In this document: positions 37,641 to 49,920 of the stretch, piece after piece
Layout of the letters: each line of letters opens with the position of its first letter
How positions within the stretch are numbered: position 1 is the first letter of the stretch
NCBI GenBank assembly: GCA_035771175.1
Contig: CM069607.1
Coordinates: forward strand, 6,755,501 to 6,819,500
Reading direction: 5' to 3'
DNA from: Paratinospora sagittata
Lineage: Eukaryota > Streptophyta > Magnoliopsida > Ranunculales > Menispermaceae
Length of the DNA: 64,000 nucleotides
Program-made: the position numbers and the translations under genes
The notes under the pieces: generated by a model
The model's database searches: none
Seen by the model: the letters and a program-made list of their open reading frames with translations, nothing else
Told to the model about the DNA's origin: nothing

Positions 37641-40232
37641 AAGGTGATGCCCTTCAGCCTGAAAAATGCTAGGGTACTTACCAGAGGCTGGTCAACAACA
37701 TGTTCACGAAAAAAATTAGAGTGAACATGGAAGTCTATATCGACGACATGTTGGTTAAAAGTGTGGAAGCGACAACTTATCCTACCGACTTGTTAGACGT
37801 GTTTACGATACTTAGAAAGTATCACATGAAGCTCAACCCGACGAAATGCACTTTTGGAGTGAGCTTTGATAAATTTTTGGGATTCCTCATTAATCAAAGA
37901 AGAATCGAAGCCAACCCCGACAAGATTTAGGCTTTAGTCGACATGCGGTCACCCCAGAGGCTTACTTGGTACGTAACCACACTAAGTAGGTTCATCTCTA
38001 AGTCCACAGATAAATGTCTTATGTTCTTCAAGCTGATCAAGAAGAAGGCAGTGAAATGGACCCCAGAGTGTGAGAATGCCTTTTAGGAGCTAAAGGCTTA
38101 CCCAGGTTAGGCTCATCTGCTCTCAAAACCCCTTCATGGAGAGAAACTTTTCCTATACCTAGCAGTTTTAGAAGCGATCGTTAGTTCTGCCCTGGTCAAA
38201 GAAGAGATAAGGAACTAGAAGGTGGTATACTACACCAGCAAGTTTTTGCTCGACGCAGAGACGAAATATCCTAAGATTGAACACTTGTCACTTCAACTCG
38301 GAAGTTGAGACCCTACTTCTAGGCCCACACTATAGTCGTTCTCACTAAGCACCTGCTGAGACAGGTACTATTGAGGCTGGAAACATCTGAAAGATTGACT
38401 AAGTGGGCCCTCGAGTTGAGTGAATTCGACATCAAATATCGACCTCATACAACTGTGAAGGGTCAGGCATTGCAGATTTTTTGTCTGAGCTGCCTCAGAT
38501 AGATCCTCATACCGACCTGTTCCCTGAAGAAGCCTGGAAGTTGTTCGTCGACGACTCTTCCTGCAAGTAGGGATGTGGAGCGAAAATAGTGCTCATCTCC
38601 TCTAGAGGTGAGAAACATTTGTGTGCTCTTCACTTCGGCTTCCCAGCATCCAATAACGAAGTAGAGTACGAAGCACTTCTGGCTAGCTTACGACTTTCTC
38701 TCAGCTGGGGGGTGAACAAACTGCTCGTCCACTGCGACTCTCAGCTCGTTGCTGGGCAGGGCTATCAGAGTATCAAGCCAAGGATGACAGAATGCAAGCA
38801 TATCTGAAAGAAGCCCTGGCCCTGTTAGAAAGGCTCAGGGAGCATGAACTGACGCAGGTGTCAAGAATAGAAAATACCTTGGCTGATGCCTTTTCCAAGC
38901 TGGCCTCCTCTTTAGAAGCTGAGCTCAAGATCAAAGTCCCGGTGGAATTCTTACCAAAAAGAAGTATTGGTAAAATGAGATTCGAAAAACAGGTCGGCAG
39001 CCTCAGCTAGAACCATCATGGATGAACCCGATTGAAGATTTCATACGAAGTTGAAACCTCCCCGGGGACAAGGTCAAAACAAGAAAAGTGCAGAAACAAG
39101 CTGCTCGGTATTCCATAATAAACGAACAACTTTATAGGCGCAACTTCACTATTCCTTATTTAAGATGCCTACGAGAAGAACAAGCACGACTAGTTCTAAA
39201 GAAAATTTATGCGGAAGGACTCTCGCGTACAAGGTTCTTCGCTAGGGTTATTATTGGCCAACAATCCACAAAGATGTTATAAGGATAGCTCAAAAGTGCG
39301 ACAGTTTTCAGAAACACAGAACGCACATCCAAGCTCCAGCGGAGAATTTCTCTCCGATCCAGAGCCCATGGCCTTTTGGTCAGTGGGGGATGGATCTGAT
39401 ACGACCTCTACTAACCTATAAGGGACAGGTCAAGTTTGTAATTATTGTTGTTGACTACTTGACCAAGTGGGCAGAGGCCGAATCGTTAGCACAGATTACT
39501 GAGCAGAAGACCACGCGCTTCATCTGGCAGTCAATTGTCTGCAGTTTTGGTGTCCCGTACGCGATTATCTTTGACAACGACAAACAGTTTGACAATTCTA
39601 GGTTCCGGTCATTTTGTGAAGACCTCGGTATTCGACATTTCTTCTCTACTCCAACCCATCCTCAAGCTAACGGTCAGGTGGAAGTCGTGAACAAGATTAT
39701 CAAACACACATTGAAGAAGGCCAGGCTTAAGGAAGAGAAGAGAATGCGAGTTGAAGATATTCCTTAAGTTCTCTGGTCATACCGCACCACCTCCCGAACA
39801 ACAACAAGAGAAACACCATTCTCCCTAGCATTCGGGATGGAGGCCGTTATACTAGTGGAGCTCGGTATACCGACTTTGAGGACCTCTTTCTTCAACGAAC
39901 CCAGGAACATGGAGGCCCAACGTACCCACCTGGATCTACTTGAAGAAAGAAGAGAATAGGCACAACTCAAGCTATCAGCATACCAGCAAAGGATCTCGAA
40001 GTACTACAACGCCAAGGTAAAACATAGAAACTTCAAAGTTGGTGACCTAGTACTAAGAAAGGTCATGTTGAACACACGTGAGCCTGGAGCAGGCGCCCTC
40101 GGTCCTAACTGGGAAGGGCCTTACAAGGTCACTGCAGTACTTCATACGAAGGTGTACGAGCTCGAAGATTTGTTAGGAAGAAGAATTCTTAAGCCCTGGA
40201 ATGCAGAGCACCTCAAGAAGTACTACCAGTAG
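37641..40232 (+). pseudogene. pol of element A: reverse transcriptase, RNase H, integrase
   Basis: Starts in mid polymerase (KVMPF) and reads through the catalytic YIDDML (about 37735), KCTFGV and FLGFLINQRRIEANPDK, then frameshifts. RNase H has FVDDSSCK and SNNEVEYEALLASL near 38545-38690. Integrase has VDYLTKWAEAE, a DDE core with FDNDKQFDNS and NGQVEVVNKII, and the GDLVLRKV and LGPNWEGPYKV tail, ending with a stop at 40232 after HLKKYYQ. No chromodomain. Stops (for example 37928 and 39765) and frameshifts make it inactive. The closest relative in the window is pol of element D. Confidence 0.85.
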
Positions 40233-40924
40233 ACATTAGTAGTAGCAGTAGCAGCTTAGTAGTTATGTTCTAGTATTTGCCAAGGTGTTGGTTACCTCTA
40301 GTTTTATTTTTTAGATTTCTACAAATGTTTGTTCGAGATTTTTCTACAAATAAGCAAGAGTTTTTTCTCTACAAATCTACGTCTACGATCTACAATTAAA
40401 AGTGCCTTAGGATTACCGACCAGATCAGAAGCCACCGAGAAGAAGGGGCTCAGCCCTAGAATGCCTTGGGGGTACCAAGCTTTAGCCATGTACCTACCAA
40501 GAAGATGACCACGGTCAAGAATGCCTTGGGGTATTGCTTCAGAGGGGCATAAACTACCGAGAAGATGGGTCATTGACCCTTAAAGTGCCTTACAGCGGCG
40601 ATCAAACCATTACCAAGAAGAGAACCTAAAGGTTCAGAGCGGGGTGAGCAGAGGAATATTATCTACCAACCTCATGACCCCACGAACACTTAAGAAAAAA
40701 CTAAGTAAAGACATCAACATGGAACCACAACTTACCGACCTCATGACGTGACAAAACCATTGGAAAAAAGCTAAGTACAAACTCAAAGTGCAAGAAAATT
40801 AGGTCTGAACAAAAACAAATATTTCATTAAGATTGAAGCAGAATACAAGGAGGAACAGAGAAGGTAAAATCATCAAGGCACGCAGGCTTATTACAAAAGA
40901 CATAGCCGAGACTGAAAAAATCCT

Positions 40925-41638
40925 TTACGACTCCAGACCAGTTGAATAGTGCAGGATCTCAGTCAGACCGATTGGCTCATCATCATCACCTACTTGACGC
41001 GTTTCCTCCTCAGAACCGACGGTCTGAGGTTGCTCGTATGAAGTCCCTAGAGCCGCAGGTGTAGCACCAGTCTGTGGCTCCTCGAACAATGCCCCTAGAG
41101 CCGCGGGTGTAGCAACTTGGTCTGCAGGAATGTCTTCAGCCCTGGTCTCCTCCTCCATTTCTCCCTCTTCAGTTGCTGAGCTAGCCCATTTTTTGAAGCC
41201 CTTTTAGTCTAGCGAGTTGCCGAAGAACTCCTCCAGGTCTGCTTGGTATAGAGTCACTGCCTCGACGCAAGCCTCATGCACTCTGGCTTGGCAGACTTCT
41301 TCAACCTTGGCTTCAGTAGTGGCCTGGTACTAAGCTCGGTACTTGGTTAGCTCGTCCTGGATTGATTCCACCTCAATTTCTTTGAGCTTCAGCTGCTCTT
41401 TCAGCTTCTTCAGCTCGGCGTCACGAGCCACAACCTTGGATTCCCAGATCACTGAGGTGGTCTGGGCATCCTTCACTGCCTCCTGAAACTTGACATAATA
41501 ACTTTTTATACGGCGGAGGTTGTACACTGTCTGAGCAAATGCCTGCAAAGCCATACAGAACCAAGTCAGAGACTACAGAGGAAGATCACATAGGCAACAA
41601 ACTGGATTAATAAGCGAACTTACCTCCACAGACTTCAT
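40925..41638 (-). pseudogene. Antisense spliced coiled-coil ORF of element A
   Basis: On the minus strand, between pol and the 3' LTR, a short exon (41638-41624, MKSVE) is followed by a canonical 81-nt intron (GTAAGT...TTTGCAG, 41623-41543). A second exon of about 205 codons runs 41542-40925 in the same phase. Two in-frame stops (41330, 41204) interrupt it. It encodes a heptad-rich coiled coil (DAELKKLKEQLKLKEIEVES), then a Pro/Ala region with a duplicated motif of about 15 residues (ATPAALG..EEPQT). Antisense extra ORFs downstream of pol are known in the Tat lineage of gypsy elements. Its role is unknown. The upstream part may have been lost where element B joins at about 41640. Confidence 0.6.
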
Positions 41639-41643
41639 AGAGA

Positions 41644-42881
41644 GTGACTATGATGAGTATACGCTCGGATGCACAATGTACTGAGATATGTGCTCAGATG
41701 CACATGCAACTTGCTGATGGCCATATTTCGCGGGTTAGAGATCTACAGGAACATTGTCCAGATTATGACATGTACCGTAGATACGCAAACAGTGCTGATC
41801 ATGCCGATTGGCAGATAGGTCTAGATGATGTCTTGCGGTTTAGAGGAAAACTATGGATCCCATATGATGTTGAGTTGCGTGCTAAGATACTTCGAGAGGC
41901 TCACAGGTCTCAGTATACTGTTCATCCAGGGGCTACTAAGATGTATCACGACATGAAGAGGTCTGTGTGGTGGCATGGGATGAAGAAGAGTATAGTTGAG
42001 TATGTGCAGAGATGCAAGGTGTGCCAGTAGGTTAAAGCTGGACACCGAAATCCTGGAGGTCAGATGCAACCATTACCCATACTTGAGTGGAAATGGGAGC
42101 ACATCACGATGGATTTCATCATGGGATTGCCGAGGTCTCAGGCCAGATTTGATGCCATTTGGGTTGTGGTCGATAAATTGACCAAGAGTGCACACTTCCT
42201 ACCTATGAGCGCCAGAGACTCTGTGGATAGACTGAGCAGATTATATGTGAGAGAGATCGTGAGATTGCATGGAGTTCCCTTGTCTATTGTGTCAGATCAA
42301 GATCCATGATTTACATCGAGGTTTTGGCAGACTTTGCAGACTCGATTTGGAACCCGTCTCCGACTTAGTACAACGTTTCACCCTCAAACAGATGGTCAGT
42401 CCGAGACAGTGATTCAAATGCTGGAGGATATGCTCAGGTCTTGCATTTTAGAGTTCAGTGGCGGTTGGCGTGAGCATTTTCCCTTGTGTGAGTTTTCTTA
42501 CAACAACAGTTATCAGGCAAGCATCAGTATGAGGCTTTGTATGAAAGACCCTTTAGATCTTCACCTTGTTGGTATGAGGTGGGTGATACGCAGTTATGGG
42601 GCCCTAATGTAGTTGTTCAGCAGACAGAGAAAGTCAAGCTGATTCGGCAGAGGCTAAAGTTGTCTCAGGACAGGCAGAAGAGTTATTACGATAACCGACA
42701 TAGGTCGTTGGAGTTTGCAGTGGGAGATCTAGTTTTGCTTAAGGTCTCGCCACTCAAGGGTTAGATGAGGTTTGGCGTCAGAGGGAAACTTGCCCCTAGG
42801 TTCATTGGACCATTCGAGATCGTTGAGAGGATTGGACTAGTAGCGTACATGTTAGCTCTACCTTCTCAGCTCGAGAGTCTT
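41644..42881 (+). pseudogene. Integrase of chromovirus B, part before element C
   Basis: Zinc domain at 41880-42030 (HRSQYTVHPGATKMYHDMKR, then CKVCQ), followed by a stop. The core has WKWEHITMDFIMGLPRSQ, VDKLTKSAHFLP, VSDQDP and HPQTDGQSETVIQ. A frameshift follows near 42535; then the GDLVLLKVSPLKG motif and a tail up to the element C insertion at 42881. Motifs are of the chromovirus type, unlike elements A and D. Confidence 0.8.
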
Positions 42882-45656
42882 TGTCACGATGCCCCTAACG
42901 TAGGCTGACGTCATGACCGGCACAATGTATTATACACTGTACATACCCATATACAGTATATAATACACTATCAGCCTCAACGAACATTCACAATCATTCC
43001 CAAAATTTATAGAAATTTTGACAACACCTCCCCATAAAATGGACAATTCACAATTTTTTCCTAATATACCACAAATCAAATCAAAGAGATATATATAAAA
43101 ATAATCATTCCACCATTCATTCCATTCATTCACACATCAAATTCTCACATGATAGATACTTACGATCATCCCATTTCATCACACGGCATAGTCTAACCCA
43201 AAAATGTCAAATCAAAATCCATGTACAACCCATCTATGTGATAATATATATATATATATATATGTAGGATGTGATATATATATTCATTTCAAACTAAAGA
43301 AAATATAACTCATTTCCTTCGCATACACGTACATTAACAAAATAAGACTCTAACTCACGTATCTATTCTCGTGCTTTTCTTTTTAACTCTGTACCTGAAA
43401 TATTGAAGGAAATGGAGTGAGCAACCAACAACTTAGTGAATATACTTTTTGATATGACAATTATATACATTTAGAGAAATATGACATTTAAAATCATTTC
43501 AAACAAGTATTAAACACATGCATCATTCAACAAATATATCATGCATGTCAACAACATAATTTCATGGTTTTCAAGAAAACAATACATTCTTTTTTTTTTC
43601 ACAAAATCCACAATCTCCCTCCTTCAAGGCAAGAGAGTGGGTCTAACCCTTATATGGTCGTTACAAGGTAGCCACAGCCTCTCATTACCAAATTCACAGT
43701 CATTTCAAGGATCTCCAATCCTTGTTAGGACAGGCCTACTGACAATGAGGTTACGCATAACACTCATCCGGGTCTAATTCCTAATGAAATGACAACATAT
43801 GCGATCAGCCTTCGCACGTCTCGCATACTCCAAATGTCAAAATCATTTTGAATGATCAATAAAATACAATACATGTACGTATATAACATGTTTACAATTA
43901 AACATTTCATATAAATAAAATGCCATACAAGAACCAAAATCAAGAAAATATACTCACAGTACATGACTTTTCCAATTTAAACACAATCACCGTCGCTTTT
44001 GAGTCCAGCTCCAATTTACATCCAACTAACTCAACCTGTCACAATCACTCCATAATTCAATTTCATTTATTCATATCTATTTATATATTTAATTTCTCAA
44101 CTTACTTCAAATCACCAATAATAAAGATCCACCTTAAAATATTATATCTGTGAATTTAGATTCCAATTCAATTCAGGACTCATAAGTAGGTGAATAAACT
44201 ACTATCTCGTTTCTGTGGTCAATCTAAATATTTTCACAAGAAATAACAGTGAAAATAGAGTTCCAATTCATATTTTCACTAATTCTCAGTTTATTTTTCT
44301 ACTGGAACATATATCAATTTTATTAAAAATCTAGAACATTCCTAAAATTATTCTGTCAACATCGACACGTGTAAAATCACTCATTCTATCATTTTACTAC
44401 CTTCAACAGGTATTTTATTGAGGTTTTACACGTTCGGGAAGGTCACGAGAGTGAATTTTACTCACATAAACCATATATTTAGTTACTAAAAATATCAAAT
44501 CATATCCAAAAATCATGATCTTAACATCTGAACATCCGGAATTCAACTCTCTACGATTCTATGATCTCAAACCGAAGTTTTATTAGATTCTAATTCCATT
44601 TTATTCATTAGATACGATCATAGTACTATTTATGTCAATGTTCACGTCGTCACTATTCATTGGAAACATGTAAATTTTTACTAAAATTGTTAAACGGTCT
44701 CCAAAAATCATTAACTTAGCATCGATGGACTCGCAACAGTTCATTCTACCATTCTATAGCCTTAAACTGGAGTTTCATTGGGTTTTAAATGATTCAAAAG
44801 GTTTTCAATCTAAACTCTAAATTCTAACAAACTTCCAACGGCTATAAAAATTCTAAATGAACACATAATTTTAATCTAACCATATATTTAAGGTTCCTAC
44901 AGCCTAGGAAGTGTTTTCCAACCTTCCTAGCGGATTTTCATTCACGTTGGGTCAAAACTCCAATTTTTGAAAACGCAGTAAAACTGCTCCCACAGCAAAA
45001 ATTACTCCGAAAGAAAGGTTATATCTAGCTTAGATATCAAGTTCACGAAGAAATAGAGTGAAAATCACTTACCGCAAGTCCCGATTTGACGTGAATCAAG
45101 CATTCCTTCCTCCGTTCCTCTTCTTTCTTCCTTCCCTCCCGTCCGTTCTTCTTTCTTCCCTTTCTGCAACTTTTTTTCTCTTTTTATTTTTATTTTTCTC
45201 TTTCCTAAAACGTGGAGAGGAAGAGATTAAAGAGAGAGAGAGAGAGATCCCATTTTTTTTTTGTTTTTTTCTCTTGTTGCGTTGGAGATAGATAGTAAAA
45301 GATAGAGATTTTATTTATTTTTTTATCCCATGCTCCTCATGCAACTTTTCATTCAACTATTCAATTACTTTAACAACTCTTCATGCACTTCACAACCTTA
45401 TTTAATATTTTAATCATCAACTCAATTTACATATTGAATTAATCAACCCCATAAATTAATTTATTTAATTTAACTCCATTTTTACCTTGTAAGCACCCAT
45501 ATAGGATGATCCCATATCATCTTTATTTCATAATTTTATTTATTTACTAATCATACACGCGTATATTTGGTTCATACGTATAAAATATGTATATTATACA
45601 TCTCAATATACGCGTAATTCAACGTATTTATTTAATTAAATCTACGGGTTGTTACA
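42882..45656 (-). repeat. 3' LTR of element C
   Basis: Starts TGTCACGATGCCCC and ends GGTTGTTACA on the plus strand. It contains a TA microsatellite (43246-43263) and a GA run (45230-45248), and matches 49921-52682 along its length. Confidence 0.9.
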
Positions 45657-48600
45657 ATCTCCCCAACTTAAGGAATTTCGTCATCGAAATTTAAGATCAA
45701 GGAATATTCCTCAAGTGATACTTAATCCCAGAAAACTGCTCCCGCATTTTATATCTCCGCTCCCATGTTTGCTCTTTTTGACACATGGTATCCTCCCCAA
45801 CTTAGAGTTGTGTTATATCCATAACATATATGGAATCCGAATGATATTTCCTCAACATCAATATATAGAAAATATTATGGACACGTATCAACTGTGACAG
45901 TATAGCAAGTCGGTAAGCCAATGGACCTATCCTCGGCAAGGATCTTTAATGGTCCAACAAATCGCGATGCGAGCTTTCCTTTCATCCCAAATCTCATTTG
46001 GTATTTTTGTGGTAAGACCCTTAACAAGACTTACTATCAAACCTTTAGAATGCCATCATTATGCTATTATAATAGCTGTTTATACACATAAGTTTACACA
46101 CACATATAATATTCCTCCCAACTTCCACCAAAATTCAAGTATACCAGACCTGAGCATGCTCACAAGCATCAAAGTCACTCTCTCAGTCTGTCAACCAGTC
46201 TGAGAATAAAATATCACACTGAGAAGGAGATGAGTACTAAATCGAGTCTGCATCATATATCAGATCTCGACAAAATCTTCGGATCTTAATCCGACATGAC
46301 AAATATCTGAGTACTCCCATCAAATCTCCCTATCTCACACATATACAATATGCTCAGTCTATCAATAGAATTATGGTGTTCATTGGAAGAATATATAGAC
46401 TTATCAGTCCATTAATGGTTAACCCATAAGATACCATTTGAATCCCATCTTCATTTAACACAGTCCATATTATCAATTTCATAATCTTTCATACTGATAT
46501 CATACTCGTCTCATCATAAATTTTACTCTTTGAATATGAGTATCAATCAGCTGAACATGCATTCGAGCACAAATATCAACACATGGAGTAATAGAGAGTA
46601 CACCTATAACTGTAACTCTCACTCACAAACAATCTCTATTTATGGCTAACTGATAGATACTACTTCAGTTTCAGCCAGTTTCCTGCTCAATGTCTTAGCA
46701 ACATATTGGCCTTTCCTAGGGTAATAATTCAATGTAAAATCAAATCCTGCGGGAAGTCTTGCCACATTTATTACCTCATATTCAGTTTCTTTTTGTTCAA
46801 ATAATTACTTCAGACTCTTAAAATTTGAAGATAATGTGACATTTTTATTATAGAGGCAATGCTCTCATTATTTCAAAATAACTACCAACAAATTTCTATT
46901 CACTCTCAGGATAGTTATTCTCGTGCACTACCAAATATCTGAAGGCACAAGTAATTAACCTATTCCTTTGGATCAATGCAAAATCTAGATCTGAACGTGA
47001 TATTCATCAATCATAATTACTTCCAGGTTCTGGAAATAGTAACAACATTTAATACTGTGAGAGCTTTCTCATGCACAACGGTCCACACATTATATAGCAT
47101 TCGTCTGCTTTAGTGTCGTAAGTGGAACATATAGCTTCAAGGATCTTTCCACGCACTTTCTATAACATACAACTAATACCAGAGAACTTCTGATTTTCAT
47201 CATTTAAATTAGTTTTAACAATTCTATGATCACTTTGACCTTCCCAGCATCCTTAAAGATACTATTTAAACTAGTCACATGATCCAAAAATTCTCATCTT
47301 AATTATATTCAAAACTCATATTCACCGAGCTTGGCACTCAATCGGTGCTTTCTCAGTGACTACAAGATAATTTTGAGGTGCTATTCATGCTCCTCTCATT
47401 TCTTGGGACAATTGCATATATCATCATCGAAGACTATGTAATAATAATCAAGATATGGTTCATATACCCACTGCATCAATCCTATAAACGTGATTGACAC
47501 ATGAATCAAGGTTACCAAAATGTCATAATATCCATATCTTGTCTTAAAATAGTTTGCATTACATCCTTTTCTCGAATTCTTAATTGATGGTGCCTAGATC
47601 TCAAAATGATCTTAAAGATTTGGCTCCATTTAGTTAATTGAATTCGACCATCTATCCATAGTAAAGGATATTCATTCTTTATTGTTACCCTCCTCAGTTA
47701 ATAGTTTCATACTTAAACATATTTTACTATACCTTCTTTCTATCTTATCACAAATGCTCTCCAAGGTGGCATATCAAGGATAATAAATCTGTTGCTCATT
47801 AACACATTTACCTACGCCTTAAATTTTCACAATTCCTCAGGTACTCTTTATATGAAGGAATGAAGATACATATTATACTGGCAGCAGTTTTATATGCTAT
47901 CAATCTCCTGTCCAGGTAGTAATTTAATAATTCATCAGATAATACTCCAATATACCAGTTCACCATAGGAATTTTAATCAACTGCATGCCTTATTACGTT
48001 ACTCTAAATGGCTTTGTACTAGCCATATTCTCCATGTCCTCGTCAGTAACTAGCTTATCTTAGATAGAAGATTTTGAGGGTATAAATTTCTCGAGATTCA
48101 AAATGAGAATTTCCCACTTATGCAGAATATTACGTCTTTTCGGAGAGACACTCCACCTGGCATGAGAGGTGGCCTGCCAATCATACCCAACAAAACATCC
48201 AATTCCAAAAATTTCATATTCTAAAGTTCATAATTACTTGATGACCCTCATATTTATTCCACATATTATTTGCTAACCATATCATGGTAGATTCTTTTTC
48301 CTGTAGGCATACTCACAATCAATGATGCATTATTATAACAGAAGATAATACAATCTATCTACCATATCACTAGAGATAAAGGACCACGTAGATCCAACAA
48401 TACATCAGAATATACACAATAACAAAATGTTGATCATACCTGCTATCAATGTCTTACTACTCTTTGGATTTGGTCTTGTATTTACTTTAATTTATTCTCT
48501 AAAATCTGGTGGAGTCACATTGATAAAACATATTGGGGCATTCCATATCGACTAACTGGAGATTAACACATCCCGTGTCTTTTTTTTCAGATTGATAATA

Positions 48601-49904
48601 GACAATTAGAGGTCAAGATACAATTTACTCAGTCTGTGACTCCTGCTCAGGCAATGGAAACCACTTATGGTTTTCATAATTCTTTAACATCACTTCCCTT
48701 TTTTCCATTTTTATTGGGTCAGGTACTAACAAAATTAGAGTCACGAATACCGCCAAAATCTCAACCTTACTCAATGTTTCACTTACCTTAAATTTCATAT
48801 TATTGCCCCAACATTTCCTTACATTACTTATTTCTCCTTTAACCTAAAATTGTTGTTGATGACTCGGCTTCAAATGGCAGTGCAAACTATATCACTAGTA
48901 TTGCTGGTGTTAATAATGCTACCACAGCTTTGGCTAACTAGAAATTTATAGGCTGCCTCACAACTTGCGCATATATTTATAACCCAACAATTATCAAACC
49001 TGTCGTATAGGATACTGGAATTTATTCTAGACCTTTATCATTCTCAGAGTATCCATAGTGATCATTCCAAAAATAAACTAGACTAGTCTATTTAATTCAT
49101 GTTTGTATTTATGGTTAGACATGTCACTACATTGTAACAAGATAAACTTTTTAATCCTTAAATCAATTTCAACATGATTATAGAAGCCCTCATAAACTAG
49201 CTTCTTTAATTAATCTAATGCCTTAATCATCTCAGGAGTCCTTAACCCAATTTTCTATATCTCTTATCATTAGTTAGCTTAAACTTAGCTAACCTACTTT
49301 ATCATTTTCAGATATTTAATCATTCTCCAATATGGTCTCCACTCAGAGTCGCAAATTCTTTACTACGTTTAATATCAGACTGCCAGTTAAGATAGGAGAG
49401 TCTCTTCTCCTTAAAGTTTTCATAACTTTCACATCTTTTCATTCCATCTGGCTTATCATTGAGACCTTTTATTTATTTTATTTTGACTTCAGTCTCAACT
49501 ATATATGTTTTTACAGAACTACCCAAATCATTGACACCCACATCTGGAGCTATCAATGGTTCAAGCCTCTGTCTTTCTTACATTACAACTTTGCCACAAG
49601 CTCATAAGCTGTGCATTTCATTGTTGTTGGGTAGTTACTAGTCATATATAAGCTATGTAATTTATTATCACTATATTACATCCAGTTCTTTTTCTTTCAG
49701 CCTTCTGATCTTTTCTTGATCAACAATTTTCATTGCTAATCTTGACTATTCTTTTCCAAATTTGAAATTCACCCTTGCAGGTGATTCTCAGTCAAGATAA
49801 CATCTTAAATTAGGCTTAACATAATAGTACTACCCATATGTATACCCATACAAGCAATCATAATATCATTAAAGCTTTTATCTTTTTAAGGATTTTAAAC
49901 TTAA
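45657..49904 (-). pseudogene. Interior of element C: decayed gypsy gag-pol
   Basis: No frame over about 90 codons. Near the 3' end, minus-strand traces remain: HNIFYILMLRKY (about 45880-45840) matches the VFHVSMLRKY motif of chromoviruses, and QTWERRYKMREQF (about 45780-45740) matches the end of the integrase/chromodomain, with stops between. The interior is thus a decayed pol rather than a purpose-built spacer. At 4.25 kb it is shorter than an intact interior. I could not recognise the reverse transcriptase. Confidence 0.65.
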
Positions 49905-49916
49905 TCTCTGATACCA
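49905..49916 (-). other. Primer-binding site of element C
   Basis: Minus strand reads TGGTATCAGAGA four bases inside the LTR. TGGTATCAGAGC is the usual initiator-tRNA-Met site of plant LTR elements. Confidence 0.85.
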
Positions 49917-49920
49917 ATAT

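Noticed and set aside
45657..49904. Element C as a LARD with a purpose-built non-coding interior
   Set aside because: Traces of the integrase/chromodomain end with stops show the interior derives from ordinary gypsy pol.
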